A stretch of 63,853 bases of DNA, taken from positions 1 to 63,853 of the forward strand of contig DAIROT010000007.1 in NCBI GenBank assembly GCA_036806345.1, in the 5' to 3' direction. The notes beneath the pieces were generated by a model, which was not told where the DNA came from, did not search any database, and worked only from the letters and a program-made list of their open reading frames with translations. The position numbers and the translations under genes are program-made. Origin of the DNA: QHCF01 sp003244275. Its GTDB lineage: Bacteria > Actinomycetota > Acidimicrobiia > Acidimicrobiales > QHCF01. This document shows, piece after piece, positions 9,696-18,320 of the stretch; positions within the stretch are counted from its first letter, which is position 1, and each line of letters opens with the position of its first letter.

Positions 9696-10685
9696 GTGCG
9701 GGGGGTGGGGCCCGGGCCATCCACCTTCGCTGACCGCAACGACGCCGGACAGCGTCTGGTCGAGCTGTTGAGGGGTTATGACGGTGACCCGGAGGTCCTG
9801 GTTCTGGGGCTGCCCCGTGGGGGGGTTCCGGTCGCTTACCAGGTGGCGATCGGCCTGGGGGTGGCGATGGACGTCTACGTGGTTCGCAAGTTGGGGATGC
9901 CGGGCCACCGGGAACTGGCTCTTGGAGCGGTGGCTGCTGGCGGGGTCCGCGTTCTCAACCCCGACGTGGTGGCCGCGGCCCGCCTGTCCGTGCGGGAGAT
10001 GGACGAGATGACAGCCAGGGAGAACCGGCTGGTCGAGGAGCGCCAGCGTGCCTACCGTGGCAGCAGGGCGCCGCTGAAACTCGAGGGCAAGACGCTGATA
10101 ATTGTTGATGACGGACTGGCGACGGGTGCCACCATGCGCGCAGTGGTAGCCGCAGTAGGTCAGCAGCGGCCGGCGAGGGTGGTGGTGGCCGTCCCGGTCG
10201 CCTCTGTCGTGGCCCGCGACGAGCTGGCTGGCCAGGCCGATGAGGTGGTGTGCGTGGCTGTGCCGGATCCGCTCTTGGCGGTGGGAGCCTGGTATGGGGA
10301 CTTCGCCCAGACCACCGACGAGGAGGTGCGGCGACTGTTGGCTGCGGTACCTGGGCTGCCTGGGTATGACGTAGAGACCCCCTTACCGGTCGAGGCCCTC
10401 GCAGGGGCCGAGGGTCCCGCACCGGCCGGGGTTCCCGCACCGGCCGGGGTTCCCGCACGGAGCGAGCCCGAAGCGGGTAGGAAGGGACTCATGGCATCCA
10501 TTCCTCCCGAGCGTCCGACGATCTCAGCCGACGAGGTGCCCGAAGCCGACGCACTCGAGCAGTCTCAGGAGGTGGTGCCCGACGTTTCCCCCGGCCGGTT
10601 GACCATGGGAGGCGACGTGCCAGAGGCCGACGCTCTCGAACAGGCGATGTCTGTGCTGGCCGACGAGGACGACGACCGCCGCTGA
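9696..10685 (+). CDS. Phosphoribosyltransferase-domain protein with PEADALEQ tail
   Basis: N-terminal ~210 residues are a type I phosphoribosyltransferase: LVLGLPRGGVPVAYQVA at the start and the PRPP-binding loop LIIVDDGLATGATMRAV. Such proteins are annotated as predicted phosphoribosyltransferases, with unknown substrate. The C-terminal ~110 residues are linker-like: a PAPAGV repeat, then two copies of a VPEADALEQ motif separated by ~38 residues, and an acidic DEDDDRR end. Start is GTG 9696 or 9705, right after the dprA stop; a longer form from 9579 would overlap dprA. Confidence 0.8.
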   Translation: MRGVGPGPSTFADRNDAGQRLVELLRGYDGDPEVLVLGLPRGGVPVAYQVAIGLGVAMDVYVVRKLGMPGHRELALGAVAAGGVRVLNPDVVAAARLSVREMDEMTARENRLVEERQRAYRGSRAPLKLEGKTLIIVDDGLATGATMRAVVAAVGQQRPARVVVAVPVASVVARDELAGQADEVVCVAVPDPLLAVGAWYGDFAQTTDEEVRRLLAAVPGLPGYDVETPLPVEALAGAEGPAPAGVPAPAGVPARSEPEAGRKGLMASIPPERPTISADEVPEADALEQSQEVVPDVSPGRLTMGGDVPEADALEQAMSVLADEDDDRR

Positions 10686-10718
10686 GGGAACGCCGCTGAG
10701 GGAACGCCACCGAGGGAT
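10677..10718. repeat. 14-bp tandem repeat (3 copies) spanning the phosphoribosyltransferase stop
   Basis: Units CGCCGCTGAGGGAA at 10677 and 10691 are identical and the third, at 10705, is degenerate. The first includes the TGA stop of the upstream gene. The second TGA falls in another frame because the unit is not a multiple of three. Confidence 0.9.
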
Positions 10719-10729
10719 CGAGGAGAGGC

Positions 10730-11047
10730 TCACCCGAACGGAGCGGGGCCCTCGCTGGTTTCTCGTGCTCCGGCGTGACCGAGGACATGGTCCAGCAGTG
10801 CAGCCACGTGGCTGTCTGGCGCCGAGTAGTAGATGAAGGTGCCCTCCCGGCGGGTACTGACCAAGCGGGCCAGCCTGAGCTTGGCCAGATGTTGGGACAC
10901 CGCAGTGGGTGTTGCCCCCACGATTTCCCCCAGGCAGGCAACTGACGATTCGCCCTGGAGCAGGGCCCAGAGGATCTTGAGGCGGGTTGGATCAGCCAGG
11001 AGCCGTAGGGACTCAGCCGCCACTCTCACCTGATCGTCCCCCGGCAT
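10730..11047 (-). CDS. ArsR/SmtB family metal-sensing repressor
   Basis: Winged-helix repressor predicted to derepress the divergent CDF efflux gene on metal binding. Seen: LADPTRLKILWALLQGE, the recognition helix TPTAVSQHLAKLRLARLV and the wing RREGTFIYYSA. The C-terminal helix DSHVAALLDHVLGHAG holds D-x-H and two further histidines, like the alpha-5 Zn/Co/Ni sites of CzrA and NmtR but with different spacing, so the metal is not predictable. ATG 11047 is chosen because AGGGA lies six bases upstream; an in-frame ATG at 11074 lacks a ribosome site and would overlap the operator. Confidence 0.88.
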   Translation of the reverse strand: MPGDDQVRVAAESLRLLADPTRLKILWALLQGESSVACLGEIVGATPTAVSQHLAKLRLARLVSTRREGTFIYYSAPDSHVAALLDHVLGHAGARETSEGPAPFG

Positions 11048-11071
11048 GTTGAATCCCTGCAGACCTTCATG

Positions 11072-11088
11072 CATACGTAGTTAGTATG
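11072..11088. promoter_or_regulatory. Putative ArsR operator between arsR and CDF gene
   Basis: Inverted repeat CATAC-N7-GTATG in the short divergent region. It overlaps a -10-like TAGTAT (11082-11087) placed seven bases before the GTG of the efflux gene, which has no Shine-Dalgarno sequence, so the efflux mRNA may be leaderless and directly blocked by the repressor. Location and symmetry are seen; function is inferred. Confidence 0.55.
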
Positions 11089-11093
11089 TTCAA

Positions 11094-12107
11094 GTGGTGA
11101 ACGAGGATCCCGGCCCGCGCCAGGCAGTGAATGGCTTCGGCGGGCACCCGGTCCACGACGAGCATGCGACCCACGCCGAGGGCGGCCGCCGCGACGAGCA
11201 CGCGACCCACGACGAGGTTGGCCATCGCAGAGCTGCCCACCGGGCCGTCAAGGTGTCAGCCGCTGGTTTGGCCGTCACCGGAGCGGTGGAGTTGGCCCTG
11301 GCCCTGCTCACCAACTCGGTCGGGCTCCTCGGGGATGCGTTGCACAACCTCTCCGACGTCTCCACCTCCCTAGTGGTCTTCCTTGGCTTTCGGGTGTCGG
11401 CCAAGCCGGCGTCACCACGTTATCCGTACGGCTACGAGCGGGCCGAGGATCTGGCGGGACTGGGTGTGGCCCTGGTCATCTGGGCCAGCGCAGTGTTCGC
11501 TGGCCTGGAGAGCTGGCACAAGCTGACCAGCCATGGGAGCACGACTCATGTGGGACTGGGCATGGTGGGAGCGGTCCTGGGCATGGTCGGCAATCAGGCG
11601 GTGGCCCGCTACAAGCTCCGAGTAGGTCGCCAAATCCAGTCGAACACGCTGGTGGCTGACGCCCACCATTCGCGGTTGGACGCAATCTCGTCACTGGGCG
11701 CACTATTGGGCCTGATCGTGGTGGCCCTCGGCTACCGGGTGGGTGACCCGATCGCCGGCTTCGCAGTGACTGTCTTCATCCTCAAGGTCGGCTACGAGGT
11801 GACAGTCGAGGTGGTGCGACACCTAATGGACGGCGTGGATCCCGCCCACCTGGCGGCCGCGACGGCAGCGGCCCAGTCGGTCGACGGGGTCGGCCTGGTC
11901 AGTGCCCGTGCTCGCTGGCGGGGGCGATCCCTGGTCATCGAGGTGGATGGCGAGCTGGGGACCTCCATCACGATGGCCGAGGCCGACGCCCTCGGTCGGC
12001 GGGTGGAGGCGGCCGTGCACCGGGCCGTAGTCGAAGCCCGCGCAGTGCACTGGCACCCCTATTGTGCCAACCACCCGACGATCTCTCCAACTGTGACCCA
12101 GAAGTGA
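11094..12107 (+). CDS. Cation diffusion facilitator (CzcD/ZitB-like metal/H+ antiporter)
   Basis: Membrane efflux pump for Zn2+/Co2+-type metals. Residues ~60-230 hold about six hydrophobic segments with the two metal-site motifs of the family, HNLSD in TM2 (GDALHNLSD) and HSRLD in TM5 (DAHHSRLDAIS), then a cytoplasmic ferredoxin-like domain ending in HWHPYC. The N-terminal ~50 residues are histidine-rich with a duplicated DEHATH element, likely a metal-binding tail. Start is GTG 11094 or 11097. Divergent from the ArsR regulator, the standard arrangement. Confidence 0.92.
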   Translation: MVNEDPGPRQAVNGFGGHPVHDEHATHAEGGRRDEHATHDEVGHRRAAHRAVKVSAAGLAVTGAVELALALLTNSVGLLGDALHNLSDVSTSLVVFLGFRVSAKPASPRYPYGYERAEDLAGLGVALVIWASAVFAGLESWHKLTSHGSTTHVGLGMVGAVLGMVGNQAVARYKLRVGRQIQSNTLVADAHHSRLDAISSLGALLGLIVVALGYRVGDPIAGFAVTVFILKVGYEVTVEVVRHLMDGVDPAHLAAATAAAQSVDGVGLVSARARWRGRSLVIEVDGELGTSITMAEADALGRRVEAAVHRAVVEARAVHWHPYCANHPTISPTVTQK

Positions 12108-12231
12108 GCTGTTGGTGCATGATTCGCTCACAAATCGCTCCGCCGCCAGCCAGCCGGGGACTCCGGCAGGCTCAGGAATACCGCTTCGCTCCGCCGCCAG
12201 CCCAGCCTCAGCCCAGCCCCAGCCCAGCCGG

Positions 12232-12309
12232 CAGCCGGCAGCCGGCAGCTGGCAGATGGCAGCCGGCAGCCGGCAGCTGGCAGATGGCAGCCGGCAGCCG
12301 GCAGCTGGC
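12232..12309. repeat. 28-bp tandem repeat (2.8 copies) in convergent intergenic region
   Basis: Units beginning CAGCCGGCAGCCGGCAGCTG then GCAGATGG start at 12232, 12260 and 12288; the first two are identical. They lie in the 229-bp space between the stops of the convergent CDF and ABC permease genes. That space also holds a direct repeat of CGCTCCGCCGCCAGCC (12136 and 12187) and CAGCC-rich runs. No gene or clear terminator is seen there. Confidence 0.93.
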
Positions 12310-12336
12310 TCAGTGTCGCCGCCTCAGGACGACCCC

Positions 12337-13170
12337 TCAGGACAGGGCCCGGCGGCGGAAACCGTGTATGCCTACGGCCGTCAGAACCACCAGGGAACCG
12401 GCCAGCACCACCAGGCACAGCCAACCGGCCAGATGTGGCACTGCGGGCTCCAGAGAACCCCGAAGACCCTCACTCACATAGGTCAGCGGATTGGCTGCGC
12501 TGATCACCTGAAACCACCGGAGGTGGGACAGGGACAGCCACGGGTACTGGCTGGACCCGGTGAACAGGATGGGTGTCAGGATGAGGGCGAACATGATGTT
12601 GATCCGGTTGGGAGGCACGAACGTGCCCAGCACCAGGCCCAGCGCACCTCCGGTGAGCGTCCCCAGTAACAGCACACCGACGACCACCGGCGTCGCCGAC
12701 GATCGCCACGGGATGCCGTTCAAGATGACGATCCCGATGGGGAACATCACCGCGGCCGAGATGAGGGCCCGCAGGGCGGCGAAAACCACTTTCTCGATCG
12801 CCACCAGTCCGAGAGGTATGGGTGCCAGCAACCGATCCTCTATCTCCTTGGTGAAGGAGAAGTCGATTACCAGCGGGAAGGCGGTGCTCTGCAGTCCGGT
12901 GAGCATGGCGGTAAGGCCCACGATGCCGGGAAACAGGACCTGGGCGTAGCCGTGGCGGGCATAGCCCAGCTGGGTCAGGATCTTCCCGAACACGAACAGC
13001 AAGAACAGCGGCTGGATGATGACCTGGGCCAGGAAGGCGGGCAGCTCCTGGCCGGTCACCGTGATGTCCCTGCGCAAGATGGCCATGAACACCTGGGCCG
13101 CACCGACCCGGTCGGCAGCCGGCGCCATACCAGGGGCCACCTCGGTCGACTCCTCGCGCACCACCGTCAT
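12337..13170 (-). CDS. ABC-2 type transporter permease (DrrB-like)
   Basis: Membrane half of an exporter. 277 residues from ATG 13170, which overlaps the stop of the ATPase gene as ATGA. About six hydrophobic segments, including FLAQVIIQPLFLLFVFGKIL, LISAAVMFPIGIVIL and VVVGVLLLGTLTGGALGLVL; the FPGIVGLTAM and NPLTYVSEGLR motifs are typical of drug/lipid exporters of the DrrB/NodJ class. Substrate unknown. Confidence 0.9.
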   Translation of the reverse strand: MTVVREESTEVAPGMAPAADRVGAAQVFMAILRRDITVTGQELPAFLAQVIIQPLFLLFVFGKILTQLGYARHGYAQVLFPGIVGLTAMLTGLQSTAFPLVIDFSFTKEIEDRLLAPIPLGLVAIEKVVFAALRALISAAVMFPIGIVILNGIPWRSSATPVVVGVLLLGTLTGGALGLVLGTFVPPNRINIMFALILTPILFTGSSQYPWLSLSHLRWFQVISAANPLTYVSEGLRGSLEPAVPHLAGWLCLVVLAGSLVVLTAVGIHGFRRRALS

Positions 13171-14237
13171 CGCAGGGCACGGCCGGTGAGGTGGATGAAG
13201 ACATCTTCGAGGCTTGGCTCCCCGAGCGAGACTCCGGCCAGCCGGGCGCCCAGGGGCACCAGCAGCTGGGCGACAGGAGCCACGAAGGTCGCTGCCTCCC
13301 CGTCCACTGACAGTCGCAGTCGGGAGGGTCCGCCCGCATCTGCCACTGGTTCGACCCTTTCCACGCCGGCCAGTTGGCCGATGGCTGCCGCGCACTCCTG
13401 CTCGCTCACCACGTCCCCCGTCTCCACGCGGACGTCCAGGGTGCGCTCACCCGGCAGCTGGCTGATCAGGGCGGCGGGAGTGTCCAGGGCCAGCAACTGG
13501 CCGCGGTCCATGATCCCCACCCGATCGGCCAACGCGGCCGCCTCGTCCATGTCGTGGGTGGTGAGCACCACGGTGGTGCCAGACGTGCGCAACTCACGAA
13601 TGCGGTCCCAGACGAACAGGCGCATGGCCGGGTCAAGGCCGGTGCTCGGCTCGTCCAGGAACAGCACGCCAGGGGCGTGCATGAGGGCTCGAGCGATCAT
13701 CATTCGCTGGGCCTGGCCGCCCGAGAACAGGTCGGGCTTCTCCTTCCCCCTGTCGCCCAGCCCGAACTGCTCCAGCAGTGCGGTGGCTCTCTGATCCCGG
13801 ATCTGTTTGGGAACGCCGTGGTAGCTGGCGTGGAAGGTGAGGTTCTGGCGGACCGACAGGGAGCGGTCAAGGTTGCTGCGCTGAGGGACGACGGCCAGCA
13901 CCCTCCGGGCAGCTACCGGATCGGCCACCACGTCGATCCCACTGACCAGGGCCCTCCCGCCGGTCGGGCGGACCCGGGTAGTGAGGATGCCGATCGTGGT
14001 GGTCTTGCCCGCACCGTTGGGGCCCAGCAGACCGAACACCTCACCCCGGCTGACCGAGAAGGAGACGCCGGCAACCGCGTCGATCGGGCTCTTGGGATAG
14101 CGCTTGCGCAGCTCCACCACCTGCACCGCGGCCTCCTGGGGTGGTCGCGGCTCGTCGCCAGGGCCCTCGTGCGGGCGCGCCGCGCCAATTGCAACTTCCC
14201 CATTTGTGTCGGTGACTGTGCTGTTCGTCTCGGTCAC
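13167..14237 (-). CDS. ABC transporter ATP-binding protein (DrrA-like)
   Basis: ATPase for the ABC-2 exporter. Walker A LLGPNGAGKTTTIGIL, Q-loop VPQRSNLDRSLSVRQN, signature FSGGQAQRMMIARAL, Walker B GVLFLDEPSTGLDP and switch TTHDMDEA are all present. The C-terminal ~90 residues form the accessory domain of DrrA-type ATPases, ending in SLEDVFIHLTGRALR. The N-terminal ~35 residues are hydrophilic. Coupled to the permease by a 4-nt overlap. Confidence 0.93.
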   Translation of the reverse strand: MTETNSTVTDTNGEVAIGAARPHEGPGDEPRPPQEAAVQVVELRKRYPKSPIDAVAGVSFSVSRGEVFGLLGPNGAGKTTTIGILTTRVRPTGGRALVSGIDVVADPVAARRVLAVVPQRSNLDRSLSVRQNLTFHASYHGVPKQIRDQRATALLEQFGLGDRGKEKPDLFSGGQAQRMMIARALMHAPGVLFLDEPSTGLDPAMRLFVWDRIRELRTSGTTVVLTTHDMDEAAALADRVGIMDRGQLLALDTPAALISQLPGERTLDVRVETGDVVSEQECAAAIGQLAGVERVEPVADAGGPSRLRLSVDGEAATFVAPVAQLLVPLGARLAGVSLGEPSLEDVFIHLTGRALR

Positions 14238-14391
14238 GTATCGGGCGCCTCCTGGGACGGCTGACGCAGGTGAGGGCAGTCACGACCCTAGTTGTTACCC
14301 GGGTTGCCATCACCCCGATATCGGGGAGCGAAGCCGACCCAACGCCACCAGATCCGGCGCCTGCTTTGACCGTGCACTATGGTGACCAGCC

Positions 14392-14712
14392 ATGCCTTCG
14401 CCTCCCTCACTCTCACCCGAGCAGCGTCAGGCCGCGTTGGCCAAGGCTGCCGAGGCTCGGCGTCAACGGGCCGAGATCAAAGAACGACTCAAGATGGGAT
14501 CCCTGAGCTTCGCCGAGCTCATGGGCCAGGTGTCCAAGGACGAGATGGTGGGCAAGATGAAGGTGCTCGCGGTCCTTGAGTCTCTGCCCGGATTGGGCAA
14601 GGTCAAGGCCCGCAAGCTCATGGAAGAGGTGGGTATCAGCGAGACCCGCCGCTTGCAGGGCCTGGGTGCCAACCAACGTGAGTCGCTGCTCCGGGAGACC
14701 AAGCGCCCCTGA
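14392..14712 (+). CDS. mihF: Actinobacterial integration host factor (mIHF)
   Basis: Nucleoid-associated DNA-binding protein, unrelated to HU-type IHF. 106 residues: a basic N-terminal helix (QAALAKAAEARRQRAEIKERL), LKMGSLSFAELMGQ and a helix-two-turn-helix LESLPGLGKVKARKLMEEVG ending ANQRESLL. Directly upstream of gmk, the conserved actinobacterial context. The stop forms CTGA with the proposed gmk start. Confidence 0.93.
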   Translation: MPSPPSLSPEQRQAALAKAAEARRQRAEIKERLKMGSLSFAELMGQVSKDEMVGKMKVLAVLESLPGLGKVKARKLMEEVGISETRRLQGLGANQRESLLRETKRP

Positions 14713-15269
14713 TCTTCGTGGTCTCCGGTCCGGGTGGGGTCGGGAAGGGGACATTGGTTGATCGCCTGGTGGCGGACGACCCCAGCCTGTGGCTCAGCCG
14801 ATCCTGGACCACCCGCCCGCGTCGCCCGGGGGAGGATGAGGACGCGTACTGTTTCGTGGACCGCGACGCCTTCATGGCCAAGATGCGATCCCACGGCTTT
14901 TTGGAGTGGGCGAGCTTCCTCGGCAACCTCTACGGCACTCCGATACCCGCCCCTCCCCCGGGGATCGACGTGGTCCTTGAGATCGAGCTGCAGGGAGCGG
15001 CCCAGGTGTGTCGGGCAGAGCCTGGCGCGGTGGTGATAATGGTGGTTGCCCCCTCGGCCGAAATACAGGCCCAGCGGCTGCAGGCCAGAGGCGACGAGGA
15101 GCGCCAGATAATCCGCCGGCTGGAGGTTGGGGCCCAGGAACAGGCGGACGGTATGGTGCTGGCCGACCACGTGGTGGTCAATGACGACCTGAATCGAGCG
15201 GTGGCTGAGCTGGCCGATATAGTAGGTTGGCATCGGTCGGGTGGGTCCGCCCCCGGCATCGGCCAATGA
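14709..15269 (+). CDS. gmk: Guanylate kinase, probable CTG start
   Basis: Phosphorylates GMP to GDP. P-loop VVSGPGGVGKGTLV, SRSWTTRPRRPGEDEDAYCFVDRDAF (GMP-binding), GFLEWASFLGNLYGTP and LEIELQGAAQV are diagnostic. The first ATG/GTG/TTG in frame is GTG 14718, but this would remove LIF from the first beta strand; a CTG at 14709, overlapping the mihF stop as CTGA with GGGAG upstream, gives the family N-terminus LIFVVSGPGG. 186 residues. Confidence 0.93.
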   Translation: MIFVVSGPGGVGKGTLVDRLVADDPSLWLSRSWTTRPRRPGEDEDAYCFVDRDAFMAKMRSHGFLEWASFLGNLYGTPIPAPPPGIDVVLEIELQGAAQVCRAEPGAVVIMVVAPSAEIQAQRLQARGDEERQIIRRLEVGAQEQADGMVLADHVVVNDDLNRAVAELADIVGWHRSGGSAPGIGQ

Positions 15270-15347
15270 ACGGGCCGCTCCACGTCCGCCCGAGCGCCTG
15301 AGGCTGTCCACAGCCGCCCAATCCAGCATTCCCAGCAGAGGAGCATC

Positions 15348-15710
15348 GTGGTCGACCGCCGCAACAGCATGATCGAACCCCCCATCGAGGACCTGTTGGA
15401 CAAGGTGGACTCGAAGTTCACCCTGGTGACCCTGGCCGCCAAGCGGGGCCGCCAGGTGAACTCCTACTTCAACCAGCTGGGCGAGGGTCTGGGAGCCATT
15501 GTCCCCCCCCAGGTCGTCTCGGTCGCCCGCAAGCCGTTGTCCATCGCCCTGGAGGAGATTGCGGCCGGCAAGATCGTCTGGGTCCCACCCGGTACGATCA
15601 CTGAGCCGACCACCGCCGAGACCGACGAAGGGCTGGCTGCCCCAGCCGAGCTGGTCGAGGTTCCTGCGCCCGGGCCGGACGCGGATGGGGACGTCGAGCC
15701 GGCCGGATAG
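15348..15710 (+). CDS. rpoZ: RNA polymerase omega subunit
   Basis: Assembly subunit of RNA polymerase. Residues 8-75 match the family: MIEPPIEDLLDKVDSKFTLV, AAKRGRQVNSYFNQL and SIALEEIAAGKI. The C-terminal ~45 residues are an acidic, proline-rich extension. GTG start. Located gmk-rpoZ-coaBC as in most Actinobacteria. Confidence 0.94.
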   Translation: MVDRRNSMIEPPIEDLLDKVDSKFTLVTLAAKRGRQVNSYFNQLGEGLGAIVPPQVVSVARKPLSIALEEIAAGKIVWVPPGTITEPTTAETDEGLAAPAELVEVPAPGPDADGDVEPAG

Positions 15711-15716
15711 GCCAGG

Positions 15717-17081
15717 ATGCCTTTGGCAGGGCGGCGGGTGGTGCTCGGCGTCACCGGGGGCATCGCCGCCTACAAGGCGGCTGACCTGTGCCGGCGCCTG
15801 GTTGACGCTGGTGCACGTGTTACCCCAGTCCTGTCAGCCGGGGCCAGCCAGTTCGTGGGGCCGATCACGTTTACTGCCCTGGCTGGTGAGCCCGCCCGCC
15901 TCAGCCTGTGGGAGGACTCTGCGCCCATCGCCCACATTGGCCTGGCTCAGCAGGCCGATCTGGTAGTGGTCGCTCCCGCCACCGCCAATCTCCTGGCTCG
16001 CTACGCCTGCGGCCTGGCTGACGACCTGCTCACGTCGGTCCTGGTGGCCACCCGGGCGCCGGTGGTGCTCTGCCCGGCCATGCATACCGAGATGTGGGAG
16101 CACCCGGCCACCCAGGCCAATCTGGACACCCTTCGCCGGCGGGGAGTGATGGTGGTGAGGCCCGAATCGGGCCGTCTGGCCGGCGGAGACATTGGGGTCG
16201 GGCGCCTGGCCCAGGCGGAGTCCATCCTCGACGCGGCCGAGCAGGCCCTGGCCCAGGCGGAGGCCATCCTGGCCCTGGCCGAGCAGGTCCCCACCGAGCA
16301 GGTCCCCACCGAGCAGGTCCCCACCGAGCGGATGTTGGCCGACCGAGCGCCAGCAACCGCCCGACCCACCAGCGGTGACCTGGCCGGCGTGAGCGTGCTG
16401 GTCACGGCTGGGGGCACCCGAGAGCCCATCGACCCCGTGCGCTTCATCGCCAACCGGTCCTCCGGGCGCCAGGGCCACGCCTTGGCTGACGAGGCCGTGG
16501 CCAGGGGTGCAAGAGTCACCCTGGTCACTACTGCTTCTCTTCCCGCTCCACCAGGCGCGGAGGTGCTCCGGGTCGAGACGGCGGAGGAGATGCAGGCGGC
16601 AGTGTTGGAGTACGGCCCGGCGAGCCAGGCCGTGGTCATGGCGGCGGCACCGGCTGATTTTCGCCCAGTCTCGCCAGCCGGCGACAAACTGCACCGCAGC
16701 GATGGTCCCCTGATCCTGGCCCTGCAGCCCACTGCGGACATCCTGGCCGTCCTGGCCGAGCGGCGTCGGCCTGGTCAGGTGCTGGTGGGCTTTGCGGCTG
16801 AGACCGGTGACCTGGTCGCCCGGGCCCGGGCCAAGCTGGCCCAAAAGGGGCTGGATCTCATCGTGGCCAACGACGTCTCGACACCCGGAGCCGGCTTCGA
16901 CCACACCACCAACGCGGTGGTCGTGCTGGGAGCAGACGGGAGCGTGCAGAATGTGCCCCTGACCGACAAGCACGAGGTGGCCTCCGTGGTGCTCGACGCC
17001 GTCGTGGCTCGCCTGGACCGACCCGCTGGACCCGCCAGATCGGCCTCAACCGGCCCGACAGAGACCAGTCCGCAAAACTAG
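15717..17081 (+). CDS. coaBC: CoaBC, phosphopantothenate-cysteine ligase / phosphopantothenoylcysteine decarboxylase
   Basis: Bifunctional coenzyme A enzyme. N-terminal CoaC flavodoxin-like half: VVLGVTGGIAAYKAADLCRR, active-site histidine in HIGLAQQADLVVVAPATAN and the PAMHTEMWEHPATQ segment. C-terminal CoaB half: VTAGGTREPIDPVRFIANRS, DFRP and LIVANDVSTPGAGFDHTTN. The linker is expanded by a 15-bp in-frame tandem repeat giving EQVPT three times near residues 183-200. 454 residues, slightly long. Confidence 0.95.
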   Translation: MPLAGRRVVLGVTGGIAAYKAADLCRRLVDAGARVTPVLSAGASQFVGPITFTALAGEPARLSLWEDSAPIAHIGLAQQADLVVVAPATANLLARYACGLADDLLTSVLVATRAPVVLCPAMHTEMWEHPATQANLDTLRRRGVMVVRPESGRLAGGDIGVGRLAQAESILDAAEQALAQAEAILALAEQVPTEQVPTEQVPTERMLADRAPATARPTSGDLAGVSVLVTAGGTREPIDPVRFIANRSSGRQGHALADEAVARGARVTLVTTASLPAPPGAEVLRVETAEEMQAAVLEYGPASQAVVMAAAPADFRPVSPAGDKLHRSDGPLILALQPTADILAVLAERRRPGQVLVGFAAETGDLVARARAKLAQKGLDLIVANDVSTPGAGFDHTTNAVVVLGADGSVQNVPLTDKHEVASVVLDAVVARLDRPAGPARSASTGPTETSPQN

Positions 17082-17093
17082 AGGGAGCCCACC

Positions 17094-18290
<1,197 letters not shown>

Positions 18291-18320
18291 CTCCACGGCA
18301 GCCTGGCTCCGGGCCGAAAT

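Noticed and set aside
12232..12309. CRISPR-like repeat array
   Set aside because: Units are directly tandem with no spacers and no cas genes are in the window.
17082..17093. SAM riboswitch upstream of metK
   Set aside because: Only 12 bp separate coaBC and metK.
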